Part shown: piece after piece, positions 45,875 to 55,001 of the stretch
Layout of the letters: each line of letters begins with the position of its first letter
How positions within the stretch are numbered: the stretch's first letter is position 1
Source: an uncultured Eubacteriales bacterium
GTDB taxonomy: Bacteria; Bacillota; Clostridia; Peptostreptococcales; Anaerovoracaceae
Assembly (NCBI GenBank): GCA_902763505.1
Contig: CACWSO010000003.1
Coordinates: 82,413-146,412 of the forward strand
DNA: 64,000 nt
Direction of reading: 5' to 3'
The notes under the pieces: model-generated
What the model was told of the DNA's origin: nothing
Seen by the model: the letters and a program-made list of their open reading frames with translations, nothing else
Databases searched by the model: none
Position numbers and translations under genes: made by a program

Positions 45875-48800
45875 ATGAAGCGGGAACAGGAAGGTCTGTT
45901 ATTACTTCTAAAAGAAATTGATACTATTTGCAGAAATAATAGTATTACATATTATGTTTCGGGCGGTACAGTAATCGGAGCAGCGCGGCATGAAGGATTC
46001 ATCCCATGGGATGACGATATTGACGTGTATATGACACGTGATAACTGGAACAAGTTCCGTGATGTCATGAAAACGCAGACTCCGAACATGAGAGCTCTTG
46101 AGTGTTGGGAAAATAACGATAAATTCTTCAACCTCCTCGGACGATACATGAACAAAGAGACGACACAGATTCACCAGTTCCAGTTATACGGTAATAGTAC
46201 AATGGGACAGCTTGTTGACTTGTTCGTTCTTGATCCAATCATCAATGACGCAGAGGCAGTCAGACAGTATCGAAGCGATGTAATGCTCATTTCAGATCTT
46301 ATGAACGATCTGGTCATGTATTCTAATAGGTGGTCTTCCTGCGACGAATACGCCGCTCTTCGAGATAGAATCGATATTGAGGGACGAAGTGCGGTAATCA
46401 GAGAATTGATTGGGCGGCTTGAAAAATATAATGAAGCGGAGTCAGATTGTTATATTCTGAGATGGGGAGGGATACCGCATCTTTTCCCAAAGGAGATGTT
46501 TAGGGAACCTAAATATCTCAAGTTCGAAGATATGGACGTTCCAGTACCAACGAAAATGTGTGAATATCTGGTGCAACTTTACGGTTTGGATTGGATGTAC
46601 ATCCCTCCGCATGACGAACAACTGGTTCATACAGATATTTTTGACCCGGATCAGCCTTATGAGAGGTTTGCAGATTTAATTCTGCCAAGGGTGAAAAACA
46701 CCGAAACCGGAGCCTATCTGAAAAATAGAAAGATAGAAGTATTCCAAAACCTTCATTTTACACACAACGTTGATAAAGAAAGACGACTTATTGAGGGTGA
46801 GTTCATCAGAAGGAAACTTTTCAATCAGATTGAAGAAAAGAATATCGACATTAACAATGCAGCAGCACTCGGAAATCCGGATATTATGTGGCTTCTGTTA
46901 AAGGATTATATCCGCATGCAGTCTCATAGAACTTTTATTGGGGGCAATGACTTTCTCGGTTACTACAAGAAAATGTATCCGATTTATATAGATATCGGTG
47001 ATGAACTTCTGTCAACAGCGCTGAGAATTATGATCCGGGACGGGCGTATATCCAAGGCTGCACGTATCATGCAGGTTAGGCAGGAGGAAGTGCAAAGACC
47101 TTTGGCTCCATGTCTTGCAAGTATTGCTGACATGATGAACGGCTTAAGGGATGTTCAGACCATGTTTGAATTTGGTCAGTTGGAAAAAGCGGAAGAACGG
47201 CTGAATGCTATTGCAAAGACAGAGAGCAATATCGAAGTTTATAAATACACGTTGGAGATGGTCCAGAGAAAGGACGGAAGTCTTTCCGAGAGTTATCACA
47301 ATTTGCTTGAAGAATGTCTGAGCAAATGGCCTGATGATGGAGATTTCAGAAAGTACAAGGGCGATGAGCTTTTCGAAAAACAGGAATATAAAGAAGCAAT
47401 CGAAGAGTATACCAAAGCACTTCTGAACAGCAAGAACGGGCTATTTGCATTAAGAATCGGCAAATCAATTGCCAGCCATAAGGATGAACTGCTTGTCTAT
47501 TTAGAGAACAAAATCAGTAGTACAAATGATTCTGCAGCTATTACGAAAGCTTGGAAGGACGTATTTGAGAACGATCCAGATATAATCAAGTTATTTGTCA
47601 AGACCCATATTAATAGGGAATCAATCACTGTTTTATTTGAAGAAAACGTCTTCATAGATGACGAAGAAGTTAGAGAAGCTATCTGTGAAGCATTTGCCGA
47701 TGAACTTGGATGGAGCAAGGACAATGTCAGATTTGTCTTGACAGAAGAGGGAGTCATCAAAGCAGATGAGCAAGGTAATGAGTTCTGTGATGATGGCACA
47801 GATATTTCGAAATATATCAATGCAGTGATTCTACAGAAGAATGGCGATGTAAAGGAGGCATATCAGAAATATCTGAAACTATTGGATTCCAAGGATCCAT
47901 ATGTATCAGGCAGCATCAGAAAAAAGCTGGAAAGCGATCATAAACGGTTCATCAAGAAGAAGGCTGATGAGGATGAAAGCTATTTCAAGGCAGAGTATGC
48001 GTTGAAGTATGGGACGATGCCATATGAGGAGTATCTGTCATTGTTGAGGACAAAGGAACGTTCCGGAGAAAATGGAAATGCCGACAGAACAGATTCCAGT
48101 AGCTATGCTGCGAACAATCCATGGTTCAGGCTTCTCGTTGAATTGATTGGCATCTGCGAGCAAAACGATATCCAGTATATGCTAGGCGGGGCGATTCTTC
48201 AATATCTGAGTAGAAACCAGGGGACGCTGCCGGATGATTTCAGCAGCATGGAATTAATCATGGATGGGGTCAACGCAAAGAAGTTGATCAAAGCTTGCGG
48301 AGCACTCCCGGAGGATCGGTCACTGGAATGCGTGCTCACAAATCCGAAGTTGAGAAATATCGATATGCTTTACATCAATACGGCATCGACGGGGGTAAAT
48401 TTCAACCAGATGGATCGCAGAAGGAGTCTTGGAATCGCGGTTACAGTCAGAATCGCTAGACCGCAGGAAAAATCCTCTAGAAGAATGACAATTGCGGACT
48501 TCGATAAGTTCTGGCTAATTAACTATGGCTATCCTTATCGTGTGCTGAAACTGACTGATGAGAAGGACAGAAAGCGCAACAGGCGATTTCTGGCGAAATA
48601 TAAAGATGGCGATAAAACCACCTTAAAAGATTTCAGGAATATTCTAAAGCAAGAAATTAGAGAAGATACTAAAGTAATGTATATCTACGGAAATGTCACA
48701 AGGGTGATGCACAAAGCAAGTCTTTGGAAAGAGAGAAAAGAGACAGAACTCTTCGGCGTCAAAGTTGTTGTACCGAACCATAGTGAAAGGTATTTGACCG

Positions 48801-49198
48801 CAAATTATTCCACTGATAGCACGTATTATGACATACCCGTCATGGTTATTGATGAGACATACACGGATCATGCCGGGGAAAAAGATATTTATTTGGATGA
48901 TGGATTTTGGGAAAAACTAGAGAAAAACAGGCAGTTGACGTTCAGTAAAAAGGATCAATCACGAGAGCATAAGTACAACTGGGAAATGGCAAATGACATT
49001 TATGACGGTATCACCATTGAGGACCGTCTCCTGAAGGAGATCGACAGACTTAGATGTATTTACGGTAAAAAAGCGTATACAGAGGTCATTAACCAGATGG
49101 AAGGATACTGGAAAGTCCTCAGACTGAAGAAGAAGTATCAGATCAGAATTGATTCTGATCTGGAGCAGTTATATCTAACGGCAAGGGAAAAGATATGA
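45875..49198 (+). CDS. Double LicD protein: active LicD, TPR-like middle, degenerate LicD
   Basis: 1107 residues. The first LicD domain has VSGGTVIGAARHEGFIPWDDD (about 28-48) and a C-terminal element FEDMDVPVPTKMCEYLVQLYG (about 220-240). The middle (about 300-700) is helical, with TPR-like pieces such as KYKGDELFEKQEYKEAIEEY. From about 750 a second LicD copy appears: IQYMLGGAILQYLSRNQGTL matches the first motif, and ELFGVKVVVPNHSERYLTANY (about 945) matches the C-terminal element. It has lost the WDDDxD metal residues (LPDDFSSMEL instead) and is probably catalytically dead. LicD enzymes transfer phospho-alcohols from CDP donors; the next gene starts with a cytidylyltransferase domain, a likely donor source. 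Confidence 0.85.
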   Translation: MKREQEGLLLLLKEIDTICRNNSITYYVSGGTVIGAARHEGFIPWDDDIDVYMTRDNWNKFRDVMKTQTPNMRALECWENNDKFFNLLGRYMNKETTQIHQFQLYGNSTMGQLVDLFVLDPIINDAEAVRQYRSDVMLISDLMNDLVMYSNRWSSCDEYAALRDRIDIEGRSAVIRELIGRLEKYNEAESDCYILRWGGIPHLFPKEMFREPKYLKFEDMDVPVPTKMCEYLVQLYGLDWMYIPPHDEQLVHTDIFDPDQPYERFADLILPRVKNTETGAYLKNRKIEVFQNLHFTHNVDKERRLIEGEFIRRKLFNQIEEKNIDINNAAALGNPDIMWLLLKDYIRMQSHRTFIGGNDFLGYYKKMYPIYIDIGDELLSTALRIMIRDGRISKAARIMQVRQEEVQRPLAPCLASIADMMNGLRDVQTMFEFGQLEKAEERLNAIAKTESNIEVYKYTLEMVQRKDGSLSESYHNLLEECLSKWPDDGDFRKYKGDELFEKQEYKEAIEEYTKALLNSKNGLFALRIGKSIASHKDELLVYLENKISSTNDSAAITKAWKDVFENDPDIIKLFVKTHINRESITVLFEENVFIDDEEVREAICEAFADELGWSKDNVRFVLTEEGVIKADEQGNEFCDDGTDISKYINAVILQKNGDVKEAYQKYLKLLDSKDPYVSGSIRKKLESDHKRFIKKKADEDESYFKAEYALKYGTMPYEEYLSLLRTKERSGENGNADRTDSSSYAANNPWFRLLVELIGICEQNDIQYMLGGAILQYLSRNQGTLPDDFSSMELIMDGVNAKKLIKACGALPEDRSLECVLTNPKLRNIDMLYINTASTGVNFNQMDRRRSLGIAVTVRIARPQEKSSRRMTIADFDKFWLINYGYPYRVLKLTDEKDRKRNRRFLAKYKDGDKTTLKDFRNILKQEIREDTKVMYIYGNVTRVMHKASLWKERKETELFGVKVVVPNHSERYLTANYSTDSTYYDIPVMVIDETYTDHAGEKDIYLDDGFWEKLEKNRQLTFSKKDQSREHKYNWEMANDIYDGITIEDRLLKEIDRLRCIYGKKAYTEVINQMEGYWKVLRLKKKYQIRIDSDLEQLYLTAREKI

Positions 49199-50496
49199 AA
49201 AGAATCATCACATACGGTACATTTGACCTTTTTCATGAAGGCCATTACAACATGTTGAAACGTGCTAAAGCAGAAGGCGATTATCTGATTGTCGGCGTTA
49301 CCGGTGACCGTTATGATGTCGGCAGAGGGAAGTTGTCCGTCAAAGACAGTCTGGCGACAAGAATTGAAAACGTGAAGAAGACAGGTTTCGCTGATATGAT
49401 CATCACAGAGGAGTATCTCGGACAGAAAATCAGCGATATCATCAAATATGATATCGATACTTTCGTGATCGGTGATGATTGGCGTGGGAAGTTTGATCAT
49501 TTGAACAACTACTGTACGGTGAAATACATCAGCAGAACCGAGGGCATATCCAGCACGAAAATCAGAGAAGAAGAATTCAAAATCAACCGGATCGGTATCA
49601 TAACTGATAAGCTGAGCGACAATCAGATTGTGAAAGAGTCCGGCTTGATTGCAGGGGTGTCTGTTGGAAAGGTGTATTCTGATGATCAAAGTATTGCAGT
49701 CAAATTCAAAGAAAAGTATGGACTGCAGGAAACCGCAGATAGTGCAGAAGAACTTTATAGAGATTCTGACGTCGTCTTTATCAGAACAGATATCAAGGAC
49801 AGATACAGATTCACCAAGGATGCATTACAGGCAGGAAAGCACGTAATCTGTGATTTTCCGTTTTCACTTGATTCCAATCAGCAGAAAGAACTTTGGGATA
49901 TCGCGAAAAAACAGAATAGGATTTTGTTAGATAATATCAAAGCACCTTATTCCCAGACTTTTATACAGATGATGTGGGCGGTTCAGGGAGGCCTGATTGG
50001 CGATGTCATAGACTTCAACTGCTCTGTATCAAAAAAAGATCAGGATATCCCGTATTTGTTCTATGAGCTTGCCGCTATGGCTGTCGCTCCAATGCTGAAG
50101 ATTCTGGGACACAACTACACTAATATGGACAGCAGATTGATTTACGAAGGCGATGCAATCGAATTCGCCACTATGTATTTCGATTATCCGACAGGAAAGG
50201 CAAAGATCAATGTAGGTAATAGGGTTAGAGTAGAGAATCAGATGGAAATCATCGGAACAAAGGGTACTGTCAGAATTGGCGATAACTGGTGGAAGGCCGA
50301 TTATTTCGAGATGGACAAGACAGATGGATCCAGTCAGGTATTCAATATCAATTTCGACAGCAATGGATTTAGATTTTTACTTGCGAATCTGGTTGATATG
50401 GTGAGCCAGAATATTATAGAGACCCAGTTCTTCTCAGAACAGGATTCACGAAAAGTTACTGCAATATTAGAAGAAGCAATAGCAAATAAAAGATAG
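49195..50496 (+). CDS. Fusion of a TagD-type cytidylyltransferase and a Gfo/Idh/MocA-like domain
   Basis: 433 residues, starting in the ATGA overlap with the double LicD gene. Residues 1-130 are a TagD-like cytidylyltransferase: HEGH at 14-17, VIGDDWRGKF and RTEGISSTKI. From about 131 there is a Gfo/Idh/MocA-like fold, seen in GKHVICDFPFSLDSNQ, GGLIGDVIDFNC and IIGTKGTVRIGDNWW. Two hallmarks are altered: the start GIITDKLSDN lacks the usual GxGxxG/A, and the catalytic EKP is DFP. The second domain may therefore not be a normal dehydrogenase. The protein probably makes a CDP-activated alcohol or polyol phosphate for LicD; glycerol-3-phosphate is only the default guess for the substrate. Confidence 0.85.
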   Translation: MKRIITYGTFDLFHEGHYNMLKRAKAEGDYLIVGVTGDRYDVGRGKLSVKDSLATRIENVKKTGFADMIITEEYLGQKISDIIKYDIDTFVIGDDWRGKFDHLNNYCTVKYISRTEGISSTKIREEEFKINRIGIITDKLSDNQIVKESGLIAGVSVGKVYSDDQSIAVKFKEKYGLQETADSAEELYRDSDVVFIRTDIKDRYRFTKDALQAGKHVICDFPFSLDSNQQKELWDIAKKQNRILLDNIKAPYSQTFIQMMWAVQGGLIGDVIDFNCSVSKKDQDIPYLFYELAAMAVAPMLKILGHNYTNMDSRLIYEGDAIEFATMYFDYPTGKAKINVGNRVRVENQMEIIGTKGTVRIGDNWWKADYFEMDKTDGSSQVFNINFDSNGFRFLLANLVDMVSQNIIETQFFSEQDSRKVTAILEEAIANKR

Positions 50497-50505
50497 GAAG
50501 GTACA

Positions 50506-51564
50506 ATGTATTATTTAAATGAAAATGTCCGCGATCTGTACCGAATATTCGATCAGAATTCCAGAGAAGAGTATCTGCGTATGGATCTGAATGAAAACCC
50601 GGGAGGACTTCCTGAGGAGTTCATCCGTAAGGTGCTTGACGAGGTTACGCCGCAGTTTGTCGCGCAGTATCCAGAAACAAAAGAGTTCACAGAAAAACTC
50701 GGTGCAAAAATCGGCGCTAAGCTTGAAGAGATATGTCTGACAAACGGTTCCGCAGAAGGGATCAGGCATATCATAGAAGCCTATTCGAGACCAGGCGGAA
50801 ATATACTATCGGTTGCGCCGTCATATGCGATGTATGAAGTGTACTCCAAAATGTACGGCAGAAACCATATCGGCGTTCCCTACGAGGATGACCTCAGCTT
50901 TAATGTGGACAAACTAATAGAAAAAATCACACCGGAAATTGATCTTGTTGTGGTTCTCAACCCAAACAATCCAATGGGAGATGTGTATTCCTATGAGGAG
51001 ATGGATCGAATTGTGGCAGCAGCGAAAGCCAATGAAGCTACAGTTCTTATCGATGAGGCATATTATTATTTCTATCCAAACTCATTTATTAAGTATGCGC
51101 TCGAGAACGATCATGTTTTTTTGACAAGAACCTTCTCGAAGTTGTTTTCTCTTGCAGGGTGCAGACTTGGCTACGTTGTCGGACAGGCAGATGGAATTGC
51201 GATGGTACAGAAGCTATGTACACCGCATAACGTGAATGCGTTTGCGATGAAGTTTGCGATGGCGATCATGGAAACTCCAGGCATGCTTGAATCTCTTATT
51301 GAAAAGCAGGTTAACGGTAAAGCACATCTTGTTGAAGAGCTCAGAAAGCATGGATATGATGTCAACGCAAAGGAGGGAAACTTTGTTTTCATCAGACCGA
51401 AGACAGATGCGAATACAATTGTTGCTAGAATGAAGTCGGAGAAACAGATACTGATCAAGGCATATCATGGAATTGGAAATTTAGACGATTGTTTGCGTGT
51501 TACAACAGGGGAAACTGAGTTGATGGATGTGTTTATCAAAGCACTTCTAGAGTTAGATCAGTAA
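50506..51564 (+). CDS. PLP-dependent class I/II aminotransferase (HisC-like)
   Basis: 352 residues. Family marks are MDLNENPGG, NGSAEGIRHI, LNPNNPMGDVY, IDEAYYYFYP and the PLP lysine motif TFSKLFSLAGCRLGY (Lys212). The length and motifs fit histidinol-phosphate or threonine-phosphate type aminotransferases. No other his gene is present, so a role in histidine synthesis is unlikely. Between a LicD/cytidylyltransferase pair and a GNAT gene it may make an amino-alcohol phosphate, or decarboxylate/transaminate a small substrate, for activation with CTP (inference). AGGAAGG precedes the ATG. Confidence 0.88.
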   Translation: MYYLNENVRDLYRIFDQNSREEYLRMDLNENPGGLPEEFIRKVLDEVTPQFVAQYPETKEFTEKLGAKIGAKLEEICLTNGSAEGIRHIIEAYSRPGGNILSVAPSYAMYEVYSKMYGRNHIGVPYEDDLSFNVDKLIEKITPEIDLVVVLNPNNPMGDVYSYEEMDRIVAAAKANEATVLIDEAYYYFYPNSFIKYALENDHVFLTRTFSKLFSLAGCRLGYVVGQADGIAMVQKLCTPHNVNAFAMKFAMAIMETPGMLESLIEKQVNGKAHLVEELRKHGYDVNAKEGNFVFIRPKTDANTIVARMKSEKQILIKAYHGIGNLDDCLRVTTGETELMDVFIKALLELDQ

Positions 51565-51585
51565 TTGACGGAGATTATAGAATAA

Positions 51586-52086
51586 ATGAGTGAGAAACTG
51601 TACTTAAGACAATTAAGCGTTGATGATGGAGATGATATTTACAATTTGCTGCAGCAAATCGAGGCAAATGAACATGAGTTCAAGAACGATGTCTACGGGA
51701 TGAATGGCAAAGAGTATAAAGAATGGTTAACGCTGCAGGACAACTGGGCCCATAGCAAATGCCTACCGGAAGGATATGTTCCCCAGACTATTTTCTGGTT
51801 ATTTCGGGACGAGACACCAGTCGGATTTGGAAAAATCCGACACAGACTAAATGATCATTCGAGGGTGATAGGTGGAAATATTGGATATGCCATTGGAAAG
51901 CCATACAGAGGAAATGGTTATGGAACGGAGCTAATGCGGCTTCTGGTAGTCAAAGCAGATGAATTGGGGGTCACAGAGAAGCTGGCGACTGTAGAAAAAG
52001 ACAATCCAGCGTCAAAACATGCTATTGAAAAAGCAGGGGGAAAACTAGTTAAAGAGACAGATGAACGATGGTATTTCATCTTTTGA
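51586..52086 (+). CDS. GNAT family N-acetyltransferase
   Basis: 166 residues. The GNAT fold is clear: LYLRQLSVDDGDDIYNLLQ at the start, FGKIRHRLND, IGYAIGKPYRGNGYGTELM for acetyl-CoA binding (Q/R-x-x-G-x-G/A form: YRGNGYG) and ENPASKHA-like DNPASKHAIEKAGG. It acetylates an amine. Candidates are the product of the neighbouring aminotransferase or the 4-amino sugar made by WecE; neither can be chosen from sequence. The GGAG site is rather far (about 13 bases) from the ATG. The following GT2 gene may start just after this stop. Confidence 0.88.
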   Translation: MSEKLYLRQLSVDDGDDIYNLLQQIEANEHEFKNDVYGMNGKEYKEWLTLQDNWAHSKCLPEGYVPQTIFWLFRDETPVGFGKIRHRLNDHSRVIGGNIGYAIGKPYRGNGYGTELMRLLVVKADELGVTEKLATVEKDNPASKHAIEKAGGKLVKETDERWYFIF

Positions 52087-52106
52087 GCGAGAGGAAGATT
52101 GATAGT

Positions 52107-53561
52107 TTGCTACTGAAATCACTTAAAACGAAATTGAAAAAGCCAATCATTTCAGTCATACTTCCTGTTTACTGTGCAGAAGATCATGTCGCGGAAGCGA
52201 TAGAGAGCGTAGTGAACCAGACGATTGGAATTGAGAAGATCCAACTGCTTCTTATCGATGATGGAAGTACAGATAGTTCGCCGGAGATATGCAAGCATTA
52301 CGCCCAGTTATATCCAGATAGTATCTTTTATTACAGGAAAGAGAACGGCGGCGTTTCAAGTGCGATGAATCTTGGGCTGTCACTAGCGAAAGGGAAATAC
52401 ATTGCTAGGCTTGACAGTGATGATACGTGGGATCCTAAGGCTTTTGCTGAGGTTGTTTCTTTCTTTGATAAGCATTATTCTGAGATTGATTGCTTGAGTG
52501 TTAAAATCAATATTTTCGGCGATCTGCATTATAATCATCCGTTGAACTTCAAATACACAAAGAATCGAATCATCGACCTAAAGAAGGAACCGTATTGTAT
52601 CCAAACGACGACAAACAATGCTATTTATAAAGCAAAAGCACTGAAAGGACTGTCATATAATGAAAAGATTCATTATATGGAGGATGTGTATTTCAATACA
52701 CAGTTTTTGAGAACCAGATTAAAATATGGCGTAATCTCTACAACTCGTTATAATTTCAGAAAGGTTGTCGATAAAGAGACCTTGTCAAACAAGATTCAAT
52801 TCAACCGAAAATGGTATTTCGAAAACCCTTACGAAGTATTATTTCCTTTAATTAACGAATCAAAAGAGATTTTTGGTAAAACTGACCGCTATACACAGTC
52901 AGTTATTGCCTATTTTCTGAGGTGGAGAATTCCTCCAATTGGAATAAATGAAACCTTAAATAAAGATGAAATTGAGAAATATACTGGTATTATTCATCAA
53001 TTGCTGCAAGAGATAGATGATGATGTAATCTCGTCCATTAAGGGAACGCTGTTTCTGCATAGAAACTTTTTGTACAGGCTGAAATACCAGAGAGATTTGT
53101 TTGAAATTGCAGAGCTGGATCAAAAGGGAAGATACCGGCTCAATGGAAATGTTATCTTCAATGCATGCGGTTCGAGTTTGGCAAGAATTGATAAGGTTGA
53201 AATAGTTAATTCGAAAGCCGTTGTTTCTGGTGCAAGCAGTTTGCTTCAAGCTGGAGATCGTTGCAGCCTTCACGCCGAAGATATGGCTGGAAATACCATT
53301 CCCATGGAAGTTGTCGCTAATCCCGAAGCAAATATATATGGGTTTAATGGAGAGGTGATTTTGAAAGCGGCAGCTTTTAGGATTGTTTTCCCTGAAGCAT
53401 ATATCAGTGCTTTTCGTATGTATACGAAACTTAAAGATCAACCAGGAAAGTATTATTGTACCGTTTCATTTGGACCAAAAGTGCGGGGGACTTTTTCGCA
53501 GGAGTCTGGGGTGGAACTTGAAAACACAGGTGTCAAATGCATAACTACATTTGGTAATTAA
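52107..53561 (+). CDS. GT2 glycosyltransferase with C-terminal beta-rich domain (TarS-like plan)
   Basis: 484 residues if translation starts at TTG 52107, which has GAGGAAG 9 bases upstream; an ATG at 52068 lies inside the GNAT gene without a site. The GT2 domain (about 10-230) shows ISVILPVYCAEDHVAEAIESV, LLIDDGSTDSSPEI, ENGGVSSAMNLGL and LDSDDTWD. The C-terminal about 130 residues are beta-rich, like the non-catalytic domains of teichoic-acid glycosyltransferases such as TarS. It may add a sugar to the polymer backbone in the cytoplasm. The gene is visibly more AT-rich than its upstream neighbours. Confidence 0.82.
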   Translation: MLLKSLKTKLKKPIISVILPVYCAEDHVAEAIESVVNQTIGIEKIQLLLIDDGSTDSSPEICKHYAQLYPDSIFYYRKENGGVSSAMNLGLSLAKGKYIARLDSDDTWDPKAFAEVVSFFDKHYSEIDCLSVKINIFGDLHYNHPLNFKYTKNRIIDLKKEPYCIQTTTNNAIYKAKALKGLSYNEKIHYMEDVYFNTQFLRTRLKYGVISTTRYNFRKVVDKETLSNKIQFNRKWYFENPYEVLFPLINESKEIFGKTDRYTQSVIAYFLRWRIPPIGINETLNKDEIEKYTGIIHQLLQEIDDDVISSIKGTLFLHRNFLYRLKYQRDLFEIAELDQKGRYRLNGNVIFNACGSSLARIDKVEIVNSKAVVSGASSLLQAGDRCSLHAEDMAGNTIPMEVVANPEANIYGFNGEVILKAAAFRIVFPEAYISAFRMYTKLKDQPGKYYCTVSFGPKVRGTFSQESGVELENTGVKCITTFGN

Positions 53562-53583
53562 GCAAAAGATACAATACAATATA

Positions 53584-53592
53584 TGATATAAT
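53584..53592 (+). promoter_or_regulatory. Candidate extended -10 promoter before the initiating transferase gene
   Basis: TGATATAAT, 51 bases before the ATG at 53643, in an 81-base A/T-rich gap. No clear -35 box. Confidence 0.55.
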
Positions 53593-53642
53593 ACAGTTAA
53601 TGTAATCCGTGTATTTACTATTCTATCGGGACAGATAATAGA

Positions 53643-55001
53643 ATGAACAAAATCCTACCAGGTGGAATGCAAATAAGATTATTAAAAGCAATTGATCCGA
53701 TATTGCTATCTTTTGTATTTTTTGTAACTTGGAAATCATGCTATTATTCTCAAACAGTTGTTCCATATATGTGGAAGGGCGAGGTAGTAATTGTTGGATT
53801 GTTTTTTGTTGTTTTCCTATATCTATCACATCTCTATAGGGGCTATTGGATACATGTAAATAAACGCATAGAGATTATTTATTCACAGTTTCTCTCTTTA
53901 ATAATAACGGTGGGTATAATGTATCTTGTGCTGATACTGTTGTGCAAAAGAATTCCAACGTTTATTCCCTTAATCATTATGCTGGCCGTGCAAGTTTTGA
54001 TTGTCTTCTGCTGGGCATATGTGGCTGAGAAATGGTACAGCAGCAAGTATCCAAAGAAAAAGACGATAATTATATGGGATGAGAGGCAGGGTCTTGAACG
54101 TCTGATTGAGGAGACGGGCATGGACAGTAGAATAGAAGTCACCGGCGTGTATAATATCTCAGAGATAAAAGACGGAAATGAAGATCTTCTATCAGATGCT
54201 GAATGGCTGTTTATGTGCGATCTTCACAGCCACGATCGCAATCAATTAATTAAATACAGTATCAAAAACGGCAAATCGGCGTATGTGATACCGAGAATAG
54301 GAGATACGTTGATGGCGGGCGCGGATAGCACACACTTGATGCATCTACCTATTCTGCTCGTTAGACGGCATCCTGCTACGCTTGAGTATCTTATTGTCAA
54401 GAGATTCATAGATATAATGGTTTCTGCAGCAGGTCTGATTGTTCTGTCCCCGGTAATTTTAATTACCGCAATTGCCATCAAATTCAATGACCACGGTGAT
54501 ATTTTTTACAGACAGGAGAGACTGACAAAAGACGGCAAAATCTTCATTATTCTGAAATTCCGGAGCATGAAGATGAATGCTGAAGAGGACGGAGTGGCAG
54601 TACTCTCCACAGGAGATAATGACGACCGGGTTACGAAGGTGGGCCGTGTCATCAGAAAGGTCCGGATTGATGAGATTCCACAGCTGATCAACGTCCTCAG
54701 AGGCGAAATGTCATGCGTAGGACCAAGACCGGAGCGGCCGGAAATCGCCTCGCAGTATGAGGAAATACTGCCTGAGTTTTCGCTACGTCTACAGATGAAA
54801 GCGGGCATAACGGGATACGCGCAGGTTTACGGCAAGTACAATACAAGACCGTACGATAAACTACTGATGGATTTGCTGTACATATCGAAGGCCAGCCTGA
54901 TACAGGACCTCATCATCATGATCGCTACAATAAAAATTCTGTTTATGCCTGAGAGTACGGAAGGCGTGGAAGAAGAGAAACAAGAAGAGGAGAAGCAATG
55001 A
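53643..55001 (+). CDS. Initiating polyprenyl-phosphate sugar-phosphate transferase (WbaP/CpsE type)
   Basis: 452 residues. Four membrane helices at the N-terminus (about 15-130), a middle Rossmann-like region, then the catalytic PglC-like domain from about 248 (VKRFIDIMVSAAGLIVLSP). That domain has LTKDGKIFIILKFRSMK, the Asp-Glu dyad in VRIDEIPQLINVL and GPRPERPEI. It transfers a sugar-1-phosphate (often galactose, glucose or a HexNAc) from a UDP-sugar to undecaprenyl phosphate, the first step of a polymer unit. The tail is acidic (EEEKQEEEKQ). It overlaps the epimerase gene by ATGA and may begin a new transcription unit. Confidence 0.93.
   Translation: MNKILPGGMQIRLLKAIDPILLSFVFFVTWKSCYYSQTVVPYMWKGEVVIVGLFFVVFLYLSHLYRGYWIHVNKRIEIIYSQFLSLIITVGIMYLVLILLCKRIPTFIPLIIMLAVQVLIVFCWAYVAEKWYSSKYPKKKTIIIWDERQGLERLIEETGMDSRIEVTGVYNISEIKDGNEDLLSDAEWLFMCDLHSHDRNQLIKYSIKNGKSAYVIPRIGDTLMAGADSTHLMHLPILLVRRHPATLEYLIVKRFIDIMVSAAGLIVLSPVILITAIAIKFNDHGDIFYRQERLTKDGKIFIILKFRSMKMNAEEDGVAVLSTGDNDDRVTKVGRVIRKVRIDEIPQLINVLRGEMSCVGPRPERPEIASQYEEILPEFSLRLQMKAGITGYAQVYGKYNTRPYDKLLMDLLYISKASLIQDLIIMIATIKILFMPESTEGVEEEKQEEEKQ

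Noticed and set aside
50506-51564. Histidine biosynthesis gene hisC
   Set aside because: Sequence is HisC-like, but no other histidine gene is present and the neighbours are all polymer genes.
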